This document shows, piece by piece, positions 1-10,950 of a stretch of DNA of 64,000 bases; the stretch's first letter is position 1; every line of letters begins with the position of its first letter. The position numbers were made by a program, and so were the translations under genes. Origin of the DNA: Antitrichia curtipendula (lineage: Eukaryota > Streptophyta > Bryopsida > Hypnales > Leucodontaceae); contig OX579636.1 in the NCBI GenBank assembly GCA_951230915.1, positions 34,841,567 through 34,905,566 on the forward strand, read 5' to 3'. The notes under the pieces were generated by a model. That model ran no database searches. It had not been told where the DNA came from and saw nothing but the letters and a program-made list of their open reading frames with translations.

Positions 1-116
1 TGAGGTTACAATTTTCTAAAAATGTTTTTCTTCTAAAATTTGGTACTTGTATTAGAAATAGCAATTTTGGAGCGTTTTTGGTGAAAACATAGTCTCTAAC
101 CTCTAGGGGTGAAGGC
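1..116 (+). repeat. 3' end fragment of TTAA-bounded family B
   Basis: The sequence resembles the last 110 bases of the intact family B element at 26962-27899. Both have a stretch like 'attagaaatagcaattttgg', then a 'tttttggtgaaaa' stretch, then a terminal 'ctaggggt' that corresponds to 'ctaagggttaa' in the intact copy. The terminal TTAA is mutated. The rest of the element would lie outside the window. It appears to be an old, truncated, non-coding copy. Confidence 0.5.
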
Positions 117-179
117 CCAACAATTTTCATAACTTCTAATCCATAGTTAAAAAGTTAATGTATGATATGCAGTTTTCAT

Positions 180-877
180 TACTCAGCAGGCAACCCGGGC
201 AGCTAAAAAAACTTAATTAAAAATCATTTTTTTAATAAATAAATTAAAATTGATTATAAATATATGGGGGGGGAGGAAAGCTTTGAATCATTCCATTTTG
301 ATTTACAAAGAGTTTTAGTTTGTGAGTAGTTTGCAGGTAGTTATGGAATCTCTACTCTAAAATAAACTTTGAAGTTTTTTATTTAACTCAATTACGACAT
401 TACGACCATTTGGATTGGCAGGTTTCAATTCCTCAAATAAATTGTTAACAATTCAGTGTTTTACATCATTCTCTACTTCCTTCTACTTCCTATTTTTTTT
501 CTTGTATGTTGTATAATTCCAAACAATTTGAAAATTTTCAGGCATGTAACCAACTTGCCTTGATGGATGAATCCACAAAGCACCACTATTTTGAACATTT
601 CTTCATACAAATGTGACCTTGTGAAGTATAGCTGTCTGTTTTTCTGCAGGGCCAAGAAAAGGATTTTTTTGTCACTTCAAGCGCTTATATCTTGCAATCT
701 AAATGGTGGAAATTTTTGAAACTTTTTCTACATCTTTTCAAACCAATGTACTACAAGATCCTATTGCTACATGTTTTCAAAAATATTTTTTCTCTAAGAT
801 TTGGTACTTGAACTAGAAATGACAATTTTGGAGCGTTTTTGGTAAAAACATAGTTTCAAGACCTTTAGGGGCTAAAC
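180..877 (+). repeat. Degenerate copy of TTAA-bounded family B
   Basis: This stretch shares landmarks in order with the intact copy at 26962-27899: 'gaaagctttgaatcattcca' near 275, 'atatcttgcaatct' near 687, a 'tactacaagatc' stretch near 750, and an end reading 'gacctttaggggcta' near 870. The terminal TTAA is eroded at both ends. No coding capacity is visible. Short open frames here (for example 473-655) are chance frames in AT-rich repeat. Confidence 0.5.
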
Positions 878-1015
878 CATACAAATGATTAAAAAAAAAC
901 ATGAATTCCTAGTCCATAGTAGGTTGTCAAGTTGTTCAATTTATGATAATTTTTTAATCTTTCTATCGGTACATTATTATTACACTTAAGACATAGCATC
1001 TATCGAACCAAAAAA

Positions 1016-1512
1016 TAACACCCTGAACGGGATTGTTAATTTTTATTATAATATAGTGGCAAAGGTTTGTTCACAAGAAATTTTGTAATGGAATGGAAAA
1101 TATAATGAATAAAACACAAATTATGAAGCCAATCATTGGCTTAATCAAATCATACACAAGTGTGGACCAATTGTCACAAAAAAAATTCTATTGAATAAAA
1201 ACTCAAGCACAAAATACACACGAGGGAGTCACCTAATCACTACATGCTCTCTGAAGAAATGAAAGACAAGTGGACTTATACTCCCGCTTATACTTCAACT
1301 TCACAGTGACTACAAATCTTGATCAAGTTGACTTTCCCGATTCCATGTCCAATTATCCATTCCTCTACTTTTTTTATTAGACTATTAGTCTTTTTTACAT
1401 TAAAATAAAAATAAAGTTTAATTAACCTATCTAAATTAAATTGAGACAAATTCCCTACAACTATTCACATCTAAACCCAAATTGATAAAAAATTTAGAAA
1501 AATTTGATTACA
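1016..1512 (-). mobile_element. Probable LTR of an old LTR retrotransposon
   Basis: Read on the minus strand, a purine-rich tract (1514-1527, 'aaagtagggggcta') is followed at once by TG and about 500 bases ending in 'cagggtgtta'. This is the order expected at the 3' end of a plant LTR retrotransposon: polypurine tract, then LTR. No matching 5' LTR or primer-binding site was found within about 4 kb upstream, so the copy is truncated or highly decayed. The coiled-coil relic at 2620-4945 lies on the same strand just upstream and may be its internal region. Confidence 0.4.
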
Positions 1513-2619
1513 TAGCCCCCTACTTTAAGAGATTGACGTCCTTGTCAATCAAACTTGGAACGCTTGTTTTGGTCGAGTGCACTTTTGCTTAAGCATGATA
1601 GCTTTTTTAAACTTGTATTTAGGAGACACTTTTACACCATTTGTCTCATCTTCTTTTATAATCATAGTCACATAATTATTGATTATTTTCTATTATAGGT
1701 TGAGCTTTAGCATTTGAAGAAGAATAAGTTTGTCCAAATTTTAATGATGGAAAGCATGTAAAAAAAATTTTACACTTTGAAATCAAAACTTTAAGATCTA
1801 GTGATATACTTTTCCCCATCATAGTCTTTGTTCCTTGAACAACACATTGATTTTCCTCAATCTATGTAATCATACTTTACAGATTTACTTTGTATTTTGG
1901 TTTTGGTATTACTCTTTGAAATTTCATTTCATTTGTTGTAGTGTAAAGTACATTGTGAATTTTTTTTTTTCATAATTCAATTCTTTTGTACACTTCTAAT
2001 AATTCAGTTGCAAATTGATATAGTTTCACACTTTCACATTGATTATGAAATGTGTGTACATTTTCAAGACAAAATTTATATCATTTAGAATTTTCTATTA
2101 ACTTCCATGATGCCGTCATTCATCTTAATATAAGTCTTTGCAAATTTTTGAAATTCAAATAATTTTGAAATTCAAATATTTTTGAAATTATTTTTATAAA
2201 ATCAAATTATTGGATCTCCATCAAAGACCATTATTATTTTTGAATTCAAGACAATAAGAATATAAACTTTTGTTAAGAAATATAAATTATTTTGAATCAT
2301 TAGTAATTGTAAAATATATATGATTAATATTTGATAAGATGCAACTTCAGTCTTTTGAGTATGCATTGTTTTTTTTTATTAATTCTAGATTTTAATTTAA
2401 AACATTTTGGATTCATTTTGAATATAAAACATTTAAAACTAAAGGCCTTTTTTACAAAATCATCTTTATTATTATTTTCAAAAATTTGATCCCATAATAT
2501 GCAAAGATATTTACTTTCATCTTTTTGTGATTGTTCAAATTCAAATCTTAGATTATCTTTAGTTTCTACTTCACCTTTGTAATATTTCAGCATATTTTTT
2601 GAGTCTTTTATTAGTTATA

Positions 2620-4945
2620 TTGTCTTTATTCTTTTGCTTGCACATCATATGTGAGTAAGGCATTAAAATCAAGTTGTTGATTCTTCAATTTTTTCACTTC
2701 TTTTTCCAATAGTAATACTTGATTTTTAAATTGATTTGATTCAATTTTTAGCAAGATGTAGCTTATCATTGAATTCATTAATATTGCTATTTTGTTTATC
2801 ATTTTTTATTCTCATGCAATTTATTTCTTAAATCATCTTTTCATGTCTATGATCTTTGGCATCAATAATAGTTTGTTGACTTGCACATGTTCTTGTTAAG
2901 TTTTCAGTCATTCACTTATATTCACATAATTGCTGAAAATACTCATCTCTTTTATTTTTTATATCTAAATCTTTATAAATGATCATTTCCTCTTTAGCAT
3001 TAAATGTTACTTTAGAAGACTCCATTGTATTTTTGATAAATTGTGAAAAATTACAAAAATTGTTTTTAAAGCTCTCAATATGATTTTGAATTTTTAATAA
3101 TGCTTTAAATAAAGTTTGAACATTGGCCTTTAATAATCTATTTTTAGCTTCATATTGAATTGAGACGTTGTTTATGCCTATAAGTTCTTCTTGTAAATTA
3201 CTAATTGTGTTCAAATAGTCTTTGTTTTCTTTAAGTAACCTTGCATTTTCTTCAAATATAAATTGTATTTGAATTTTATATTTAAGTGTTCTTTTACATT
3301 GATCTTTTACACTTTTTAGTTCTTTCTTTAGACTTTCAACTTCTTTACAAGATTCTCCAAGTTTCTTTTCCAAATTCGGAACAACATTATGCTTGGTGAT
3401 TTTATGTTCACTTAAAAGAATGTTATGTTCACTTTTTAAGGTTTCAAGTGTTTTTTGTGCAATAATTAAATTTTCAATTTTTGCATCAAGTTTCTTTATG
3501 TTTAATCACTATAAGAAACCGATGTTTTTTTAAACATCACAAAAAACGTGGCCACGCGTTTTCTTTGACGCGCACATAGTCAGCGTTGATTTCATCTAAA
3601 ATCCGTTATAACTGGCGGCCAAAAAACGTTGTGAAATTTGAAAAAATGCGACCGATTTCTGCTTGTTTTTTTGTAACATCCTACAAAATGGGGTCTCGGA
3701 GAGCCACCAAAAGAAGGCACGTGGAGTACAGGTCGGCTCCACGTGAGCGGCTCAAGGGCGGGTAGGGCCACGTGGTTCACTTTTTCATCCAAGGCGTTGG
3801 TGACGTGTGCCATGACGTGGACCCCGGAAAAAACTTTTTCACTTGACCATGGCTGACATGGTGGCTGACATGGAGGTCAGTGAATCTGACGTTTTTCATC
3901 CAGACTATTTTTTCATCCATCTTGTTTTTTTCATCTACCTTGTTTTTTTCATCCAATCCATTTTTTCAAAAAATAATTGGTTAACATAAATTAAAATATA
4001 AAAGTAAACAACAAAAAAAATGCAGAATTCACCAAGAAGTAAAAAACTTACCATTTACCATCAATTTTATTTTGGTGGAAAAATTACATTAAAATGAACA
4101 TTTTAAGGGTCATATTTATACCCATTCTTTGTCCATGCTGCGACAAACAATATGGGATAACTAGCCAACGTTGTTTGAGACGTCCAACCCGACATCCATC
4201 CATCATTTCTTTTTTTTCCAAAATATGCCACGTGGCTGCCCGTTGCTAAAAACTTTGTCCATTATGAGACAAACAATATGGAATAATTAGCCTACGTTGT
4301 TTGAGACGTTCAACTCGACGTCCAGCTCAACATCCATCCATCCATCCATTTATTTTTTCTAAAATATGCCACGTGGATGCCCTTCTCTAAATCTACTTGC
4401 TGACGTGGCAGTTTATGTTGTATGCGACGTTTTATAAAATCATGGCCATCTCGCAGTTGACATTGTCACAAACATAGCCGTCCACAGTGACATGGTCGCA
4501 TTTTCTGCAAACCACATACATATTTTCTACAAAACACGTACATGTTTTTTGGAACATCTGACGTTTGAAAAAACACCACACGTTTGTTGCTAAACGCCAC
4601 CAAAAACGTATTAACGTCATCGGAAACAGGTTCTGTTTTTTGCTAACGACACCAAAAACAGGCTTTTCTTACAGTGAATGCATTACATTTTTTCCAATTA
4701 TCTTTACAAAATTGGAATTCTTCACTTACATTTTTTAAACTTGCTTTCAATTGATTACATTCATTATCTTGATTTTGAAGTTGAAAACATAGATTTTCTT
4801 TAATTTGTTGAAAATGATAAATTTCATTTTCATGCTCTACCTCTTTCTCTTGAAGCTACTTTAATAAACTCTCTTTAGATTGGTGAAGGTAATAAAATTG
4901 ACTTCCATAATTATTACTTGCATTAAAAAAATTCTTTTCCATCAT
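2620..4945 (-). pseudogene. Decayed coiled-coil ORF (possibly gag-like), split by a CACTA element
   Basis: From an ATG at 4943-4945 a frame runs leftwards through asparagine-, lysine- and glutamate-rich heptad-like sequence typical of coiled coils. It has an in-frame TAG at 4856-4858, then is interrupted at 4676/3507 by a transposon. It resumes in the same frame from 3506 to a stop at about 2912, and weaker coiled-coil-like sequence continues in shifted frames to about 2620. The longest open piece (2912-3373) encodes 153 residues. No catalytic domain is visible. Its position upstream of an LTR-like end on the same strand suggests the gag-like region of a non-autonomous retroelement, but a host coiled-coil pseudogene is equally possible. 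Confidence 0.5.
3507..4676. mobile_element. Non-autonomous CACTA-type DNA transposon (1,170 bp)
   Basis: The left end reads CACTATAAGAAACC and the right end, reverse complemented, reads CACTGTAAGAAAAGCC. A 3-bp duplication AAT flanks both ends (3504-3506 and 4677-4679), as expected for CACTA (En/Spm) elements. Inside are two diverged tandem copies of a roughly 130-bp unit (about 4128-4255 and 4256-4390) and five CACGTG hexamers. No transposase frame is present, so it would need a transposase in trans. It sits inside the coiled-coil relic, and removing it with one AAT copy makes that reading frame continuous. Confidence 0.85.
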
Positions 4946-5331
4946 ATCTAGATTTAGAATTTCTCATTTTTATATCATCTCAAAATTATAATACTCAATT
5001 CTACAAAACAATAACTTTAAGCAAACCATTCAAATGATCAAACCTATAAGAAGATTTGCAATAAAAAATGCTATGGAAAAAAAAGTGAAATGTTCACGAG
5101 TCAAGGGGCAGTACAATCTTAGAAGCACGAAAATTTCTAGTGAACAATGACTGATCACGATCACCAAAGACTGTCACTCAACTTTTAGGGAGACTTTGTG
5201 TTCAAGATGTCCTTTATTCTTGGGCGTTTAGTTGTTCACCACTTTACTGTTTTATGAGAGTCCTCGTGCTTTGCTTGTCGCTTAGAGTTCTTCTTATGTT
5301 GAATTTCTAATCATATGCAGCTTCAAGCTTA
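4946..5331. other. Intergenic stretch, nothing recognised
   Basis: Mixed-composition sequence between the coiled-coil relic and the next MITE. No open frame with family features, RNA gene or repeat was recognised. Confidence 0.6.
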
Positions 5332-5769
5332 GGGTCACTTCACACTATGGCCAACAGTTGAGAGGCCGTGGGTTTCCACCAATCAAATTTCAAGAAATTA
5401 AGAGTTTGGCTTCTTGATCTTCTTCACTAGAAGGCACAAGTCCAAAGGCCATTGCCCTTGAACTACCTACGTGGCAATAAATTGTTTACATGGTGACAAA
5501 CTATTAAAGGAAGTTTGGGTTGGCTAGAATTGGAGACCCAAACTATGGCCAAGATGCCATCAACTTATGAGAAGATCTCAACCATTAGATTGGTAGGTAG
5601 AAGTTCATTGCTAAGAGTTGGGACTTTGGCCTTGGCCTTTGGAGGCTTCACACTATGGCTAGCCAAAGGCTCCAATTCTTATATTTTATTGCCTAATTAT
5701 TTCTCATTTTTTTGGACTCTCAACATCCCACATCCTCTCGACTTGGACAGCCATAGTGTGAAGTGGCCC
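5332..5769. mobile_element. Tourist/PIF-Harbinger-like MITE (438 bp)
   Basis: The terminal inverted repeats are GGGTCACTTCACACTATGGC and its near match beginning GGGCCACTTC, differing at one base in 20. They are flanked by a TTA duplication (5329-5331 and 5770-5772). A 3-bp TWA duplication with G-rich ends is the signature of PIF/Harbinger and its Tourist MITEs. Part of the left terminal motif is repeated internally near 5648. A 114-codon frame starting at 5515 runs through the right terminus and has no recognisable product, so it is not called as a gene. Confidence 0.8.
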
Positions 5770-6173
5770 TTAGTTGTATATAGGAAGTTTTATATTGCAC
5801 TCACGCTTTTAACCTACATTGTCATTGGTATGAGGAAGAAAGAAAACTTTAGATTTTAGAGTTAAAATTTCCAAACTACAAATCAGCATCATCAAATCAT
5901 CAATGGTGACCTTTATGTCTGGTTCAAGCAAAGATGCATCTTACATCGCAAGGATGAATAGTGGGTAGTTATGTTAGTAGACTAGTCTTTTGGGGGTTCA
6001 AGTAGAATGCAATTTTGCATTTACATGTTCTAAGATGTTTGCATGTAGATGTTATGTTGTTTCTACTATAATTTTGTGGCAATATAATAGATATTGATCT
6101 CCATAGTATATTTATTTGTTGTTATTGCATAATTAAATAATGCGTTTTGCATCATTTTAATTGTACTTCTATA

Positions 6174-6388
6174 CACTAGAAGAAGCCCATGTTTTTTTTG
6201 ACATGCCCAGTATTTTTATGACATATTTTTTGGACATCTATTTTGACATCTAGTTGCTTTTATGTCAACAAGAACATCCAATTAACATCACAAACAATAT
6301 AAAAACAGCTAGATGTCAAAATAGATGTCCAAAAAAATACGTCATAAAAATACTGGGCATGTAAAAAAAACATGGGTTTCTTCTAGTG
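6174..6388. mobile_element. Hairpin MITE with CACTA-like ends (215 bp)
   Basis: Nearly the whole element is an inverted repeat. Each arm is about 85 bases and starts CACTAGAAGAARCCCATG. The arms differ by only a few substitutions and one-base indels. A 3-bp duplication ATA flanks it (6171-6173 and 6389-6391). The terminal CACTA plus a 3-bp duplication suggest mobilisation by a CACTA transposase. A transcript through it would fold into a long near-perfect stem and could feed small-RNA production. Confidence 0.8.
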
Positions 6389-6391
6389 ATA

Positions 6392-8139
6392 GTACATATC
6401 TATTTCATTTTAGAATTCGGTATCAAAAGTGAATTGCCACTCTATGTGTGGAGGTGGTAGTAAAGTGTATAAACTTCCTAATGTGAATCCACAACTCCAA
6501 TGTCAGACATAGAATGTATACATATCCAACTAGTGGTTCATGTTATTAATGTTCTTATTTAGCAAAATTAATAACTATCTTCTCACAAGGCCACAAGCAA
6601 ATGATTGTACCAAATGAAATGGTATGACAATTTGCATCCAATATGAGAGAAAAATACCAAATGGTTGCATGATAGACAAATTATCATAATGTCCTAAGGC
6701 CGATTATCATTCTCTAGTTTGCTTTTTCCTCAACATTCATAAATGCTTCTTGCCACTCCCACTATATACTAGGAACTAAATTGATGGAGAACAGAAATAC
6801 AAAGATGCCAAAGAACTCTCATTACGGTAGAGGATCAAGAACTCAGACATATAAGCTAAGAACTGGCAGCAAGAATTCAATTGAATCCTATTTCCTTTTG
6901 TATTCATAAAAGAAAATTTTCCAAAACATCAAGGCAATTGGGGTTCTCGTCTCCAACAATACGCGCTACTTGGGGTAATGCAACTTCAAATGCTCTTGCA
7001 CCTTCTCAATAAAGATAAGTTAGGAATTGATTTTTGTTCCTTTGTAGACACAAATGAAAAATTGATGGCAATCTAATCCAACATCAAAAGAAAGGCTACC
7101 ACAATCAAGCATCATTGCCTGAGTCCCAAGTATAGAATGTACATAAAGTATAAGAATAAAAAGAAAATATCCACTAGACAAGATCAACATATAAGTCTTG
7201 TAGGCCATACATTCTTCAATAGAGCAACATTCTTAAAGGCTTCCATTTGAATGTTATGAACCTCAATCTAACAAAGACATGGCTCATGAAATGCACTCTT
7301 GATGGCACTTGGGAATTGATGGAACTTAGGTTCTTGAGTTCTTGTGAGCTACCAAACAAAGTACTAAATCACTAAAGACACTTGGTCTACTCAAGAATCT
7401 TATGAGATCAACTATTGAATAACAAGATGATACAAAAAATTTACATCACTAAAGTTCTAGGGAGAACTCAAACTTGAAACTTCATCAACTTTTTGAAAAG
7501 AACTAACCAAGTCCAAGTGATGGTAGCATTCAAAAGAATAGTAATACATCTCAGTCTTGTAATTTCAGCCTTGCACTGGATACGAAAACCAAAGGTAAGA
7601 AAATTCTACCCCTAAGCAAATAAGAGTACACTAGGAATGCAAGAATGTAAAAAAAATTGTATAACAAATGACACCTAGAAATTGAATATAACGCAAATTT
7701 ATGGATGACTAGGTACAACAATCCATTACCTCACTAATAATAAAATTATCAATCTGCCTCTCAGTAGTCTCTGGAGAGTACTCAATGGGAAACCATGTGA
7801 AAGTCATGTCTTGTTCAACCAAAATAAATCACATGTTCAATCGAGTTGCCAAGTAATCTTCGAAGTAAATCTCAACATCACCTAGCAATATGCTTTCTAA
7901 TAACTAGAGATCTCAAACCACAAGCAATGCACCAAATTCAACTTCCCCATATTTGTGAATTGACTAAAAGACTTGTGCAAAATTCTAAGATTTGTGGCAC
8001 AAAGAATTTAAAAATATCAAGTTGTAAAATTTTCCAAAATGTGGAAAATTGAAACCAACTCTAGATAGGAAAACAAAATAGCCTCAAGTCTGACAAATAT
8101 ATGAGATCCTTCTAAAGATTCCATCATATTCTTTATTCT
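6392..8139. other. Intergenic AT-rich DNA
   Basis: No coding frame of more than about 70 codons, no terminal inverted repeats and no RNA gene were recognised. It lies downstream of the minus-strand TNL pseudogene and may include its degraded 3' end. Confidence 0.5.
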
Positions 8140-10950
8140 ACTTCCTCAGAATCCAAGTGGTTCAAATTTAGAAAACCTCCAAATGGACTTAGTAGTTTCT
8201 TAAGCTTGAAACAACTTTATAAATTCAATACTTCCAAGAGGCTCAATGTTCCAAAAGATTAAGGTAAACTTTGGATTCCACTTCCATCCAAATTCAAGAT
8301 CCTCAAATTTAAAGGTCTCCAAATGAATTTGGTAGCTTCTCAAGCTTGGAACAACCGCACAAATTCAACACGTACAAATTGCTCAATGATCCAAAAGACT
8401 TGGGAAAACTTTGGATTCTATTTTGATTCAAATTCCAAGTATTTCAAATTTTGGAGGCCCCTAATTGAATTTGGGAGCTTCTCAAGCTTGGAACAACCTA
8501 CAAAATCAATACTTTCAAGAAGCTTAATGTTCCAAAAGATTCAGGTAAACTTTGGGTTCCACTTTTATTCAAGTCCAAGTTTTTTCAAATTTTGGAAGGC
8601 TCACAAAAAATGTGGCTTCTCAATTTTGGAACACCTCCGCAAATTCAACACTCCTAACTTGTTCAATGTTCCAAGAGATTTAGATAACTCTGGATTCCAC
8701 TTCCATCCAAATCCAAGTTTTTCAAATTTAGGAGGCTTCCAAATGAATTTGGGAGCTTCTCAAGCTTCAAGCACACCTGCAAACTCAACACTTCCAAATT
8801 AGTCAATATTCTAAGAGATTCAGGTAAACTTGGATTTCCACTTTGATTCAAATTCAAGTTTTTCAAATTTGAAGGCCTCCAAATGACTTTGGTAGCTCCT
8901 CAAGCATAAAACAACCACACAAATTCAACACTTCCAGCTTGTTCACTATTCCAAAAGATTCAGGAAGACTTTGGATTCTACTTTCATTGAAATCTAGGTT
9001 TTTCAAATTTTAAAGGCCTCCAGACAAGTTTGGAAGCTTCTCAAGCTTGTAACATCCTTGCAAATTCAATACTTCTAACTTGCTCAATGTTCAAAAAAAT
9101 TTAAGTAACTTTGGATTCCAATTCCATTGATATTCAAGTCTCTCAAATTTTAGAAGCCTCCAAATGAATTTGGTAGCATTTCAAGCTTCAAACACCCTAG
9201 AAGATTCAATACTTCCAACTTGTTTAATGTTCCAAAAGATTCATATAAACTTTGGATTCCACATTGATTGAGATCCAAGTTTCTCAAATTTTGGAGGCCT
9301 CCTAAAGAATTTGGTAGCTTCTCAAGTTTGAAACAACCCCACAAATTCAACACAACTTGCTCAATGCTCCAGAAGATTCAAGTAAACTTTGCATTCCAAT
9401 TCCATTGAGATCCAAGTTTTTCAAATTTAGAAGGCCTCCAAATGAATATGGGAGCTCCTCAAGCTTGGAACAATCCTATAAGGTCAAGATTTCCAACTTG
9501 TTCATTGTTCCAAAAGATTCGGGTAAACTTTGGATTCTACTTCCATTGAGATCCAAGTTTTTCAAATTTTGGAGGTTTCCAATTGAATTTGGGAGATTCT
9601 CAAGCTTCAAGTACCCTTGCAAAATCAACACTTCCAACTTGCTCAATGTTCTAGAAGATTCAAGTAAACTTTGCATTCCACTTCCATTGAGATACAAATA
9701 TTTCAAATTTAGGAAGCTTCCAAATGAATGTGGGAGCTCCTCAAGCCTAGATCAACCCCGCAAACTCAACACTTCCAACTTGCTCAATGTTTCAAAAGAT
9801 TCAGGTAAACTTTGGATTCCACTTCCATTGAGATACAAGTATTTCAAATTTTGGAGGTTTCCAATTGAATTTGGGAGATTCTCAAGCTTCAAGCACCCTT
9901 GCAAACTCAACACTTCCAACTTGTTCAATGTTCCAAAAGATTCGGGTAAACTTTGGATTCCACTTTGACTAAGATCCAAGTTTTTCAAATTTAGAAGGCC
10001 TCCAAATAAATATGGGAGCTCTTCAAGCTTAGAACAACCCCACAAACTCAACACTTCCAACTTGCTCATTGTTCCAAAAGATTCGGGTAAACTTTGGATT
10101 CTACTTTGATTGAGATCCAAGTTTTTCAAATTTTGGAGGTTTGCAATTGAATTTGGGAGATTCTCAAGCTTCAAGTACCCTTGCAAACTCAACACTTCCA
10201 ACTTATTCAATGTTCCAAAAGATTCGGGTAAACTTTGGATTCTACTTTGATTAAGATCCAATTTTTGCAAATTTAGAAGGCCTCCAAATGAATGTGGGAG
10301 CTCCTCAAGCCTAGAACAACCCCACAAACTCAACACTTCCAACTTGCTCAATGTTCCAAAAGTTTCAGGTAAACTTTGGATTCTACTTTGATTGAGATCC
10401 AAGTTTTTTAAAAATAGGAGGTTTCCAATTGAATTTGGAAGCTTCTCAAGCTTCAAGCACCCTTGCAAACTCAACACTTCCAACTTGTTCAATGTTCCAA
10501 AAGATTTGGGTAAACTTTGGATTCCACTTTGACTGAGATCCAAGTGTTTCAAATTTAAAAGGCCTCCAAATGAATGTGGGAGCTCCTCAAGCCTAGGACA
10601 ATCCCGCAAACTCAACACTTCCAACTTGTTCAATGTTCCAAAAGATTCAGGTAAACTTTGGATTCCACTTCCATTGAGATACAAGTTTTTCAAATTTTGG
10701 AGGTTTCCAAATGAATTTGGGAGCTTCTGAAGCTTCAAGCACCCTTGCAAAATCAACATTTCCAACTTGTTCAATGTTCCAAAAGATTTGCGTAAACTTT
10801 GGATTCCACTTCCATTGAGATTTAAGTTTTTCAAATTTTGGAGGTTTCCAAATGAATGTGGGAGCTCCATAAGCCTATTACAATTGCTTAAATTCATCAC
10901 TTCCAACTTCCTCAGATTTCCGAATGATTCAGGCAATCTTTCCATCGAAT
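8140..10950 (-). repeat. Tandem LRR array, 141-bp double unit, about 20 copies
   Basis: The LRR exon consists of an alternating pair of 24- and 23-residue repeats (one like SGIQSLPESFGTLNKLEVL, the next like LKLEKLPNSFGNLQNLKN). Together they form a 47-codon, 141-bp unit. From 10950 to 8140 there is room for about 20 units, so about 40 LRRs. Units on the N-terminal side are very similar in DNA and mostly open; those beyond about 9750 carry stops and frameshifts. Such uniformity suggests recent expansion by unequal crossing-over. The plus strand of this array also yields long open frames, which are shadows. Confidence 0.85.

Noticed and set aside
5515..5859. 114-codon plus-strand frame
   Set aside because: It runs across the right inverted repeat of a MITE (5332-5769) and has no family features.
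9357..9968. 203-codon plus-strand frame with repeated phrases
   Set aside because: It is the antisense shadow of the 141-bp LRR array; the repetition follows from the minus-strand gene.
8140..10950. CRISPR-like direct repeats
   Set aside because: The regular period of 141 bases is coding (two LRRs) and there are no unique spacers; CRISPR arrays are not expected in plant nuclear DNA.
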